From contig NZ_JADBEK010000001.1 of NCBI RefSeq assembly GCF_014873145.1, positions 8,432,001 through 8,496,000 on the forward strand: a stretch of DNA of 64,000 nt, written 5' to 3'. The position numbers and the translations under genes were made by a program. The notes beneath the pieces are model-generated. The model had not been told where the DNA came from. It did no database searches and saw only the letters and a list, made by a program, of their open reading frames with translations. The stretch comes from Nonomuraea angiospora. Lineage in GTDB: Bacteria; Actinomycetota; Actinomycetes; Streptosporangiales; Streptosporangiaceae. The stretch's first letter is position 1; every line of letters begins with the position of its first letter. Of this stretch, positions 1 through 7,768 are shown in pieces.

Positions 1-162
1 ATGGCATAACCATGACGATCGCATATGAGGGTGTGCCGTCTGAGCCCAAGTGCCGAAAGAAGCCATGCCTCCGGCGGGGCGCTCCAGCTCCGGGATGATC
101 GCCACGCGCAACCCGGGATGATCAGCCCGGCGGCTGTGCGCGTCGCGCGACAGAATGAACCC

Positions 163-558
163 ATGGCGCAGCTGAGCGAGGACGAGGCCATGCTCAGGGG
201 AGCATGGAGACTTCTGCGTGACGCTTTGAAGCATCTGGCCTGGCCTGCCGCCGATCAGGTCGCCTGGCTCGGATCGGCCATGCACCCTGACGAGCTGGCC
301 CTCGATTTCGATCACGCGTACGGGGTGTCCTGGATGCCTCGGGAAGCGGGGTGGATCAGCGATGAACTGTCGGGACTTCTCGACGAGATCGACCGGCTCA
401 CCGCTGAACTGACAGACGAGGGCCCGCAGCCCTGGAGCGCCGAGGGGTTGCAGAGCCATCCCACATGGCAGCGCTTGAGAGTGCTTGCCTGTCACGCTCT
501 GGCACTCATGCCGCCGGCCCCATGGGAGACGACCGGACAGCCGCGCCTTACAACGTGA
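163..558 (+). CDS. Hypothetical protein, about 131 aa
   Basis: I do not recognise a family. The frame is open from further upstream (ATG at 25), but the first part is low-quality sequence, and the start at 163 (MAQLSEDEAM) gives a compact soluble protein rich in Trp, Leu and acidic residues with a predicted helical character (LLDEIDRLTAEL near residue 80). There is no signal peptide or membrane segment. The Pro-rich C-terminus (LMPPAPWETTGQ) may run past the true conserved part. No operon partner is obvious; the next small gene starts 39 bases downstream. Reality of the gene is supported mainly by codon usage and the absence of a better frame. Confidence 0.5.
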   Translation: MAQLSEDEAMLRGAWRLLRDALKHLAWPAADQVAWLGSAMHPDELALDFDHAYGVSWMPREAGWISDELSGLLDEIDRLTAELTDEGPQPWSAEGLQSHPTWQRLRVLACHALALMPPAPWETTGQPRLTT

Positions 559-597
559 CTCGCATATGCCTAGCGATCAAGAATGTGATGATGGTTC

Positions 598-846
598 ATG
601 AGCTACGACCTTGCGGTCCTCGGCATGAGTGGCCCTGTCGATGCCGAGACGGCCGGCCAGATGTTGGATCGTTGTAGTTCCGCACGACGCCATGTCGAAG
701 GCGAGCTTGATGAGCGAGTCGTCGCCTTCTATGAGGAGTTGCGCGCGCACTTCCCCGGCTATCCGCCGTACGGACCCGAGAGTCCCTGGATTATTGCATC
801 TGCCACAGCAGCGGGAAGAGGCCCGTCGCCAGCGGAAACGTGGTGA
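598..846 (+). CDS. Small hypothetical protein, possibly C-terminally truncated
   Basis: The product begins MSYDLAVLGM and carries the stretch GYPPYGPESPW near residue 60. This resembles small actinobacterial proteins of unknown function that start MSYDL and continue well beyond a similar SPW motif. Here the sequence after SPW turns into unrelated low-complexity residues and stops at 82 aa, so the reading frame may be broken after about base 790. The overlapping frame at 629-928 does not restore an obvious continuation. Function unknown. I treat it as a real but probably degraded gene. Confidence 0.4.
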   Translation: MSYDLAVLGMSGPVDAETAGQMLDRCSSARRHVEGELDERVVAFYEELRAHFPGYPPYGPESPWIIASATAAGRGPSPAETW

Positions 847-1013
847 CGGGCCCCTTGTGTTGTGTCCGGCTGTCCACGGAGTTCACTGGGTGGCTAGGAC
901 TGATCGTTCCTCTTGCGTTCCCAAGTGATCAAGCGTGGCGGATCTTGGTGCGATGTGGGCCGAGGTGATCAGGGTTCTGTACGTCCTCGCGGATGGATGG
1001 GGCGAAGCGGCCG

Positions 1014-2552
1014 CTACCCCGCGTAGGTCTCGAACTCGGCGACCTTCGGGGTGCTCGCCGAGCCGGTGATCCTGAAGGTGATCTTGCTTAGTGAGGTCGG
1101 CGTGAAGGTGATGGAGCCCGCCCCGCTGCCGGACTTCAGGACCGCTCCGGTGCCGGCGTTGATGAGCTGCCAGGCTCCGATGCCGCCCTCGGCCCCCGAC
1201 GCCTCACGGATGACGACCCTGGAGACCGTCGTGGCGGAGCCCCACTTGATCGAGATGTCACCGGTCGAGCCGGCCGGCGACCAGAAGGTGCTCAGGTTGC
1301 CGTCCCGCACGTTGCCGTAGCTGGTCCCGTCGGCCTTGCTGGAACCGTCGGAGCCGGCTCCGATGCTGAGGTTGGACCCGCCGGGCGGAGGGGTGGGTGT
1401 CGGCGTGGGGCTGATGGTCGGTGTCGGTGTGGCCGGCGGGGTCTGCGGCGTGCAGCTGCCGTTCGACTCCTGGAGACCCTTGTTGGCGCCGGCCGTCTGG
1501 AGGACGAGGCTCGGCACGCAGCTCGCCCCGTCGAGGCTGTAGGAGTAGGGGACGCTGACGCTGGTGTTGGATTGCGGGTTGGGGCCGGCGGGGTTGTTCT
1601 CGCTGCCCGGGGCGGACCAGGTCACGTTGTCGAAGATGTTGCCGCTGACCTGCCAGTAGCCGGCCTCGCTGGTGTAGAAGGTGCCCAGGACGTCCTTGGA
1701 GTTCTTGAAGTAGTTGTTCTCCACTTTGGCGCGAGCGCCGGCCCGGGAGTTGATGCCCGACTCGTGGAGGCTCACGTAGGAGTTGTTGTAGATGTGGGCG
1801 ATGCCGCCACGCAGCAGGGGTGTACGGGAGTCGATGTTCTCGTACAGGTTGTGGTGGAAGGTGATGTAGCCGTTCGAGCGGTCGCTCTCGCTGGATCCGA
1901 TGAGCCCGCCGCGGCCGGAGTTGCGCAGGATGCTGTAGGACAGGGTCACGTACTGGGTGTCGTTCTTCATGTCGAAGAGGCCGTCGAAGCCTTCTGCCTC
2001 CCCGCCCGAGGCTTCCAGGGTGACATGATCGACCCAGACGTTGCGGACGCTGCTCTCCATGCCGATGGCGTCACCGCCGTTGGACGTGGGTGAGCCAGAC
2101 TTCTTGACGTTGCGGACGGTCACGTTGCGGATGATGATGTTGCGGGCTTCGCGGATGTGGATGCCCAACTGGTCGAAGACGGCTCCGCCGCCGACCCCGA
2201 TGATCGTGACGTTGCTGATCTGCTTGAGTTCGATCACGTCGGCGGCGGTGTTGCAGCTTCCGCCCGAGACCTTGGTGGTGTTGCCGTGGTTGATGGTCCC
2301 TGAGACCTCGATGATGATCGGGGTGCTGCTGCTGGCCCGGTTGCACAAGGCCGTATGAATCGCGGTCCCCGTGGTGGCTCTCACCGTCTGTCCGCCTGCT
2401 CCACCGGTGGTCCCGCCGTTGGCGCTCGCGTAACCGCTGGCGCTGCCGGCCGCCGCTGATGCCTGCAGTACGGGTAAGGCCACACCGGCGGCGGCCGCGA
2501 TGGCCACCGCGGCCAGCACCACCTGGAGTCGCAACGCGACTGCTCGTCTCAT
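1014..2552 (-). CDS. Secreted pectate lyase (polysaccharide lyase family 1) with C-terminal discoidin-like domain
   Basis: It should cleave polygalacturonate by beta-elimination outside the cell. The start at 2552 (MRRAVALRLQ) gives a Sec signal peptide ending near ASAAAG and follows a GGTGA ribosome site; the frame is open upstream to 2798 but without a signal. The parallel beta-helix runs from about residue 45 to 370, with the PL1 hallmarks NVWVDHVTLE and the Asp-rich FDGLFDMKND calcium region. A Pro/Thr linker (TPTPTISPTPTPTPPP, about residue 380) leads to a C-terminal domain of about 120 residues (LSTFWSPAGSTGDISIKW) that looks like an F5/8 type C carbohydrate-binding module. It is monocistronic, and a 14-bp LacI-type palindrome upstream suggests sugar-responsive repression. 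Confidence 0.9.
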   Translation of the reverse strand: MRRAVALRLQVVLAAVAIAAAAGVALPVLQASAAAGSASGYASANGGTTGGAGGQTVRATTGTAIHTALCNRASSSTPIIIEVSGTINHGNTTKVSGGSCNTAADVIELKQISNVTIIGVGGGAVFDQLGIHIREARNIIIRNVTVRNVKKSGSPTSNGGDAIGMESSVRNVWVDHVTLEASGGEAEGFDGLFDMKNDTQYVTLSYSILRNSGRGGLIGSSESDRSNGYITFHHNLYENIDSRTPLLRGGIAHIYNNSYVSLHESGINSRAGARAKVENNYFKNSKDVLGTFYTSEAGYWQVSGNIFDNVTWSAPGSENNPAGPNPQSNTSVSVPYSYSLDGASCVPSLVLQTAGANKGLQESNGSCTPQTPPATPTPTISPTPTPTPPPGGSNLSIGAGSDGSSKADGTSYGNVRDGNLSTFWSPAGSTGDISIKWGSATTVSRVVIREASGAEGGIGAWQLINAGTGAVLKSGSGAGSITFTPTSLSKITFRITGSASTPKVAEFETYAG

Positions 2553-2971
2553 CCTCGGTTCACCTTCACCTTCTCCTTCGAACAACGGGTGCGATTTTCT
2601 CTGCGCGGTCGCTGTCGCGGTCCTGCTGCCGCGGCATCGGGCTTGTTGCAGGGTCAGGTCGGCCGCTGAGGCCCGGCTCCGGCCTTCGACGGCACGGTGA
2701 AGGCCGGAGCCGGCAGCGAATGCGCACCGCTCACATGAACGGACACCTCCGCGTTGGGGGGTGACCCACACCGTAGGAAAGCGCTTTCCGGGTGTCAATG
2801 CGGCGTGAAACTTTCATGTCGCCCCCCGAGGAGTGTCGGAAGCGCGAGGCTGTCGGGCATGGGGATGGGGATGGAGCAGGCGCTGGATCGCGTCTCTTGT
2901 GTGCGGGGGCCGCCGGGTGCCGGGGCGGTGGACTGTACCCCCGATGACGCTGGCCGAGCCGGCTTCGGCGG
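2553..2971. other. Intergenic leader of the pectate lyase and 3' flank of the hydrolase
   Basis: This 419-base interval holds the ribosome site and long leader of the pectate lyase, the palindrome at 2776-2789, and GC-rich sequence after it in which I see no convincing gene. Short open frames here are shadows. Confidence 0.5.
2776..2789. promoter_or_regulatory. LacI-family type operator palindrome
   Basis: GGAAAGCGCTTTCC is a perfect 14-bp palindrome with the central CG step typical of LacI/GalR-family operators. It lies 223 bases upstream of the pectate lyase start. No LacI gene is in the window, so the regulator would act in trans (inference). Confidence 0.7.
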
Positions 2972-4243
2972 CTAGGCGCCGGTGATCAGGCGTCGTTCCA
3001 GGTCGATGATCGGCTCGATGCTCTGCAGGTCGTAGTTGCTCAGAATGACGGCCGTCCAGTTCGTGTCGAGGTAGATGGACCAGCTCGTCGATATGCCGCC
3101 TGCGCCGCCTCCGTGGGTGATGATGCGCTGGTTGTTGAAGGTGGCGGCCACTGGCCCGTACGCCTGGAAGCCCTCTCCGCGAAGGGAGTTGCCGGAGGTG
3201 TCCTCCTTCAGGGGCTTGGCGGAGATCTTTCCGTTCACATACAACTCGGTGTAGGGCCGGGCGGTGAGCTTGCCGCCTTGCAGCGCGATCGCGAAGCGTA
3301 CGAGGTCCGGTGCGGTGGCGAAGCCGTTGCCGCCGCCTGTTCCCATCCATCCCCGGGCGGAGTTGCTGCCTTGGCCGGCGTCGCCGTAGACGGAGCCCTT
3401 GTCGAGGTTGCGGACGGCGTCCACGCGCGTGCCGTCCTTTTGATGCATGTACGGATGGGCGATGCGCTTGTCGGTCAGCCACCGGCGGCGGTCGTAGTAG
3501 GCGGAATCCTCCATGCCGGCCGGGAGGAAGATGTTCTGGCGGACGTAGTCCTGGAACGACGTGCCGGAGACCTTCGCAACGAGTTCGCCGAGCAGCGTGT
3601 AGCCCATGCTGCTGTAGGCCTTTTTCGTCCCGGGGGCGAATTCCAGCTCGAAGGTCTTCAGGTTCGCCCAGAAGTCTGCCATCTGCTGCTCGTAGCTGTT
3701 GTGGATCTGCTCCGGCGGCGGATTCTCGCCTGGGCGCCGGGCGTCACCCAGGCCGCTGGTGTGGGTGAGGAGATGATGCACGGTGATGCGTTCGGCCATC
3801 TCCGCCGGCAGGCCGTCCAGATGCTTGCTCACCAGGTCGTAGAACTTGAGCTTGCCCTGCTGGGCGAGCTGCACGACAGCCAGGCCGGTGAACGGTTTGG
3901 AGGACGAAGCCAGAGCGTAGATGGTGTCGATCTTGTTGGGGATCCTGCCTTCCTTGTCCGCCCAGCCGTAGGCGCGGGCCAGGACCTGGCGGCCGCGGTA
4001 TGCGATCATCACGGTGCCGGAAAACTGGTCCTTGTCCGCCAGTTCTTTGATGTGCCGGTCGAAGGCGCCTCCGGGACGCAGGTCCTTGGGGATGCGGCCA
4101 GAGCCTGAGGAGAGGTCGGTGTTCGCCTCGGCGGTTTCCTGCGAGGCCAGCAGGCCACCGGCCGCCAGCGGGACCGCGCTCATGAATCCGAGGGCGGAGC
4201 GGCGCGAAGGGCCGTGGTCGGGCGAGGGATGCGACAACGCCAT
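2972..4243 (-). CDS. Tat-exported serine hydrolase, class C beta-lactamase/esterase fold
   Basis: It belongs to the beta-lactamase-related family (Pfam Beta-lactamase, PF00144), which includes esterases, D-aminopeptidases and penicillin-binding-like enzymes. The nucleophile motif is SSSK in ALASSSKPFTG near residue 105, the second motif is YSSMGY near residue 205, and a HGGGAGG segment near residue 375 fills the third position. The start at 4243 has an AAGGA site six bases away and gives a twin-arginine leader (SRRSALGFM followed by AAGGLLA). Length of about 423 aa is normal. It stands alone. The substrate cannot be read from sequence; the absence of a classical KTG argues against a true beta-lactamase. 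Confidence 0.85.
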   Translation of the reverse strand: MALSHPSPDHGPSRRSALGFMSAVPLAAGGLLASQETAEANTDLSSGSGRIPKDLRPGGAFDRHIKELADKDQFSGTVMIAYRGRQVLARAYGWADKEGRIPNKIDTIYALASSSKPFTGLAVVQLAQQGKLKFYDLVSKHLDGLPAEMAERITVHHLLTHTSGLGDARRPGENPPPEQIHNSYEQQMADFWANLKTFELEFAPGTKKAYSSMGYTLLGELVAKVSGTSFQDYVRQNIFLPAGMEDSAYYDRRRWLTDKRIAHPYMHQKDGTRVDAVRNLDKGSVYGDAGQGSNSARGWMGTGGGNGFATAPDLVRFAIALQGGKLTARPYTELYVNGKISAKPLKEDTSGNSLRGEGFQAYGPVAATFNNQRIITHGGGAGGISTSWSIYLDTNWTAVILSNYDLQSIEPIIDLERRLITGA

Positions 4244-4450
4244 GGAAATCCTTTCGCGAGGAAAGTCTGCGAGGGGATGCAAGCACGCAGTCTGTTTCTT
4301 CGGCGTTTCTGCGGCGTGCTGCCAGGATCCGCCGGCTCGCCCGAGGCGGGCCCGACCGGCGCCGACCTCGCTATAACTGCCGCACTTAACGCGCGCCAGT
4401 TACTGTGGCATACTCCTTGTTCGCCGTGATCAACATATGTGGGGTGGGAT

Positions 4451-4954
4451 ATGCGACAGGGTTTATGGCGACTGATTAGTGGTGTGTTGGCGCTGCTTCC
4501 GACGATGTATTCCCCGTGCGGTTGGGCCAGGGTGACCCCCGGCTACTGCGAGATCACCAGCTCGGACGCCGGTTTGGGGTTCTCCGCCCTCGCCTCGGTG
4601 GCGTTCGGCGGGAATACGCTGATTTGGCTGGCGATTATCGAGTCCACGCTGATGATATTCGCATTTCCCGCGCTGCTCGTGGCACTGACGGGCAAGTGGC
4701 CTGGGCGCCGGTTCACTCAGGCCGTGATCGGGTTTCTGATCATCGGCGGGATGGTGAACGTACTGGTGAACGCTCTGGGCAGAGTGCTGGGAAACGAGGG
4801 TTTCCTTATTGTCGTTTTCGAGAGGCTGCCGCGGGGTGGCTGGTATCTGCCGTCCATCTGGTTCGGCTTCGCGCTCATAGCTGCCGCCTACGCCCTACGC
4901 CGAGCCGTCGGCCAACAAGGCAAAGAGGCCGAAGCCCGGCGCATGCGCCCCTGA
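4451..4954 (+). CDS. Integral membrane protein of unknown function
   Basis: The product of about 167 aa has roughly four hydrophobic segments: an N-terminal one (LISGVLALLPTMYS), a central one around LIWLAIIESTLMIFAFPALL, one at AVIGFLIIGGMVNVLV, and a last one near FGFALIAAAYALRRAV, followed by a charged C-terminal tail. A cysteine pair (SPCGWARVTPGYC) lies in the first extracytoplasmic loop and could form a disulfide. The alternative GTG start at 4439 adds only four residues. No family recognised. It is transcribed away from the hydrolase, and the 200-base gap contains AT-rich promoter-like sequence (TATAAC at about 4371). Confidence 0.65.
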   Translation: MRQGLWRLISGVLALLPTMYSPCGWARVTPGYCEITSSDAGLGFSALASVAFGGNTLIWLAIIESTLMIFAFPALLVALTGKWPGRRFTQAVIGFLIIGGMVNVLVNALGRVLGNEGFLIVVFERLPRGGWYLPSIWFGFALIAAAYALRRAVGQQGKEAEARRMRP

Positions 4955-5101
4955 CCCCGTGACGAGTGCGGGCACGTGATGGAGGCGAAGACCTTCGCCA
5001 CGTCGATGTGACCTCGCCGGATGTAGGTTCATCTACTGCAGGTGGCGAACGCAGGAGGAATCTCCATAGCCTGCCCGTGTGGCGGCTGGTTGGCTGTCCG
5101 T

Positions 5102-5722
5102 ATGCGAGTTATCGTGCCCGCCACCGAAGGACGGGCGGTAAAGGTCAGGACCGGTCAGCGCGTACGGGTCACCGACCTCGAGGGAGGTCAGGTCGGCGAC
5201 GTGTTCGCGTTCGCCGCGGACGACGTGAACGAGCACCTCAGCGCGTCGCACACCCGAACCGCCACCGGCCGCCTGTTCCCGGCGATCGGCGAGCAGTTCG
5301 TCACCGACCGGCGCAGGCCCATCCTCACCCTGGTGGAGGACACCTCCCCTGGATGGCATGACATGCTCATCGCCGCCTGCGACCCGGCCCGTTATCGGGC
5401 TCTGGGCGTGCCGGGGTTCCACGCGTCGTGCGCGGACAACCTGGCCAAGAGCATGGCCGGACTCGGTCTCGCCGTGCCGGTCACCCCGCAGCCCGTCAAC
5501 GTGTTCATGAGGATCCCCGTGGCGGACGACGGCCGGCTGAGCTGGCTGAACTCGATCAGCCGCCCGAACGACGCGATCACGTTGGAGGCGGCCATGGACT
5601 GCGTGGTCGTGGTCTCGGCCTGTCCGCAGGACCTGGTCGGGATCAATGGGCACAAGCCGACGCCGTTGGCGATCGATCTCCTCAACGGTCAGAACGACAC
5701 AAGTACGTCAAGGAGTAAGTGA
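5102..5722 (+). CDS. DUF1989 / urea-carboxylase-associated family protein
   Basis: The protein (about 206 aa) matches the DUF1989 family, found beside urea carboxylase and other amidine or amine catabolic genes; the molecular role is unproven, though a metal site is suspected. Characteristic segments include EGGQVGDVFAF, HTRTATGRLFPAIGEQ, TLVEDTSPGWHDML and GFHASCADNL. The start is uncertain: ATG at 5102 gives the family-like N-terminus MRVIVPATEGRAV but lacks a strong ribosome site, while an AGGAGG at 5053-5058 sits about 45 bases further upstream and a GTG at 5042 also opens the frame. Four bases separate its stop from the next gene, so it is almost certainly co-transcribed with the flavin reductase and deacetylase. 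Confidence 0.85.
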   Translation: MRVIVPATEGRAVKVRTGQRVRVTDLEGGQVGDVFAFAADDVNEHLSASHTRTATGRLFPAIGEQFVTDRRRPILTLVEDTSPGWHDMLIAACDPARYRALGVPGFHASCADNLAKSMAGLGLAVPVTPQPVNVFMRIPVADDGRLSWLNSISRPNDAITLEAAMDCVVVVSACPQDLVGINGHKPTPLAIDLLNGQNDTSTSRSK

Positions 5723-5725
5723 ACG

Positions 5726-6853
5726 ATGAACGATGTCCAGCACCCCGCCCTGCGACCGGACCGCATCGGCGATCTCCACCTCGCCAACCGGCTGGCCGTC
5801 TCGCCCATGACCAGGGTGTCCGCCGCCGTCGACGGAACGCCGACGGCCGAGATGGCGGACTACTACGCGGCTTTCGCCCGCGGCGGTTTCTCCCTCGTCC
5901 TGACCGAGGGAACCTACACCGATATGCGCTACAGCCAGGGGTACGCCAACCAGCCCGGCATCGTCACCGACGGCCACGAGGCCGCCTGGCGGGACATCAC
6001 CGGCCAGGTGCGCGACGCCGGAGCGCCGATGATCCTTCAGCTCATGCACGCGGGCGCGCTGTCGCAGGGCAACCGTTACCGCGACGACACGGCGGCGCCG
6101 TCGGCCGTGCTGCCGCGCGGGCAGAAGATGCCGGAGTACGGCGGGTACGGCCCCTGGCCGACGCCCCGCGCGATGAGCCAGGACGACATCGCCCAGGTGG
6201 TGGACGGCTTCGTGACGTCGGCCGTGCGCGCCCGGCGGGCCGGCTTCGACGGGGTCGAGGTGCACGGCGCCAACGGTTACCTCGTGGACCAGTTCCTGAC
6301 CGACTACACCAACCGGCGCGACGATCGCTATGGTGGCACGGTCGCCAACCGGGTACGACTCGCGGCAGAGATCGTCTCCGCCATCCGCGCGGAGGTCGGT
6401 CCGCGTTTCTGCGTGGGGATCCGCTTGTCGCAGGGCAAGGTCAACGACTTCACCCACAGATGGGCGGGCGGCTCCAGGGAAGCGGAGACCATCTTCGCCG
6501 CGCTCGCCGAAGCGGGGGCGAGCTACCTGCACATCGCCAGCGAAGGACGGGACTGGGTGGAGACCGCGACCCTGGACGGGCAGGTGACGATCACGGGCCT
6601 GGCCCGGAGGGTGACCGGGCTGCCCGTGCTGGCCAATGGCGGCATGCACGACGTCGCCCGGGCGGCCATGGTGCTGCAGGACGGTCACGCGGACGTACTG
6701 ACCCTCGGACGGGGAGCGCTCGCCAACCCGGACTTCCCGCGGCGCCTGGCCCAGGGGCTGCCCATGGCGGCCTTCGATCGCCGGCTGCTGGAGCCCATGG
6801 CGACGCTGAGCAACGCCCGCCTGTGGCGACCGGCGGCCGGAGTGCCGGCTTGA
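5726..6853 (+). CDS. NADH:flavin oxidoreductase, Old Yellow Enzyme family
   Basis: A TIM-barrel FMN enzyme of 375 aa that would reduce activated C=C bonds, or oxidise or demethylate amines, with NAD(P)H. Family marks in order: NRLAVSPMTR near residue 22, ILQLMHAGAL near 103, the active-site stretch VEVHGANGYLVDQFL near 174 followed by NRRDDRYGG, and the FMN-phosphate site PVLANGGM near 305 with TLGRGALANPDF near 328. The protein ends without the Fe-S and FAD domains of trimethylamine dehydrogenase relatives. It lies between the DUF1989 gene and the deacetylase in a tight operon and shares a TTGA stop-start overlap with the latter, suggesting one pathway. Confidence 0.93.
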   Translation: MNDVQHPALRPDRIGDLHLANRLAVSPMTRVSAAVDGTPTAEMADYYAAFARGGFSLVLTEGTYTDMRYSQGYANQPGIVTDGHEAAWRDITGQVRDAGAPMILQLMHAGALSQGNRYRDDTAAPSAVLPRGQKMPEYGGYGPWPTPRAMSQDDIAQVVDGFVTSAVRARRAGFDGVEVHGANGYLVDQFLTDYTNRRDDRYGGTVANRVRLAAEIVSAIRAEVGPRFCVGIRLSQGKVNDFTHRWAGGSREAETIFAALAEAGASYLHIASEGRDWVETATLDGQVTITGLARRVTGLPVLANGGMHDVARAAMVLQDGHADVLTLGRGALANPDFPRRLAQGLPMAAFDRRLLEPMATLSNARLWRPAAGVPA

Positions 6854-7752
6854 GCGCGCCCCGGCGAGCCGAGCAGGCGGGCGAGATCGGCGGCGGCTGG
6901 CGGGGCCGGTCCGCCGCGGTCGTGGCGCTCACCTTCGACGTGGACGCGGAGACCCCTGTGCTCGCGCAGGGCCGCGGCTTCGCCGAGCACGCGAGCACGA
7001 TGTCCCACCAGGCGTACGGTCCCGAGGTCGGCCTGCCCCGCATTCTCGACCTCCTGGACGAGCTGGACGTCCCCGCCACGTTCTTCGTGCCCGGCTGGGT
7101 CGCCGAGCACCGCCCCGCACTCGCGCCGTCGATCGTCGAGCGGGGCCACGAGGTGGCGCACCACTCCTACAGCCACCGGCCGCCCACGTCGATGACCGCC
7201 GAGGAGGAGCGCGCGGACTTCGAGCGCGCGCTGGCGGTCTTCGACAGCCAGGGCATCGAGATCCGCGGGCACCGCGCGGCGCTGTGGGAAGCGTCCTGGC
7301 TGACGGCCGAGCTGGTCGCGGAGCACGGCCTGCGCTACGACTCCTCTCTCATGGGGGACGACAAGCCGTACAAAGTGGTCACGCCCGCAGGCGAGATCGT
7401 CGAGCTGCCCGTCCACTGGTCGCTCGACGACTGGGAGCAGTACGCGTTCCTGCCCGCACCCCATGTCGGCTCCGTCATCGAGTCTCCGGTGAAGGTGCTG
7501 GAGCTGTGGCGGGCCGAACTCGACGGGATGCGCCATTACGGCGGCCTGTTCAACCTGTGCGTTCACCCGTTCCTGTCCGGCCGGCCCGGCCGTGCGCTGG
7601 CGTTGCGGCAGTTCCTGGAGTACGCGCGGAGCTGCGCGGACGTGTCCTTCGCCCGCTGCCGTGACGTGGCCGAGCGGGCGGCCGGGGACGCCGCCCTGAC
7701 CGTGCGCCGGCCCCGCCCACCGGCGGTGGATCCGGACGTCTACCCGGAGTGA
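6850..7752 (+). CDS. Polysaccharide deacetylase (NodB) family hydrolase
   Basis: A 300-aa carbohydrate-esterase-4-like metal hydrolase. The start is the TTG at 6850, which overlaps the preceding stop (TTGA) and gives translational coupling; no later Met precedes the catalytic core. The first motif is TFDVDAET near residue 33, the second is HEVAHHSYSH near residue 98 with metal-binding His residues, and HRAALWEAS and NLCVHPFLSG mark later motifs. There is no signal peptide, so it acts in the cytoplasm, as do the PuuE-like allantoinase and amide-hydrolase members rather than the cell-wall chitin deacetylases. Together with DUF1989 and PucR this suggests ring-opening or amide hydrolysis of a purine- or hydantoin-like nitrogen source (inference). 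Confidence 0.88.
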   Translation: MSAPRRAEQAGEIGGGWRGRSAAVVALTFDVDAETPVLAQGRGFAEHASTMSHQAYGPEVGLPRILDLLDELDVPATFFVPGWVAEHRPALAPSIVERGHEVAHHSYSHRPPTSMTAEEERADFERALAVFDSQGIEIRGHRAALWEASWLTAELVAEHGLRYDSSLMGDDKPYKVVTPAGEIVELPVHWSLDDWEQYAFLPAPHVGSVIESPVKVLELWRAELDGMRHYGGLFNLCVHPFLSGRPGRALALRQFLEYARSCADVSFARCRDVAERAAGDAALTVRRPRPPAVDPDVYPE

Positions 7753-7768
7753 GCCCGATCCGGACGTT

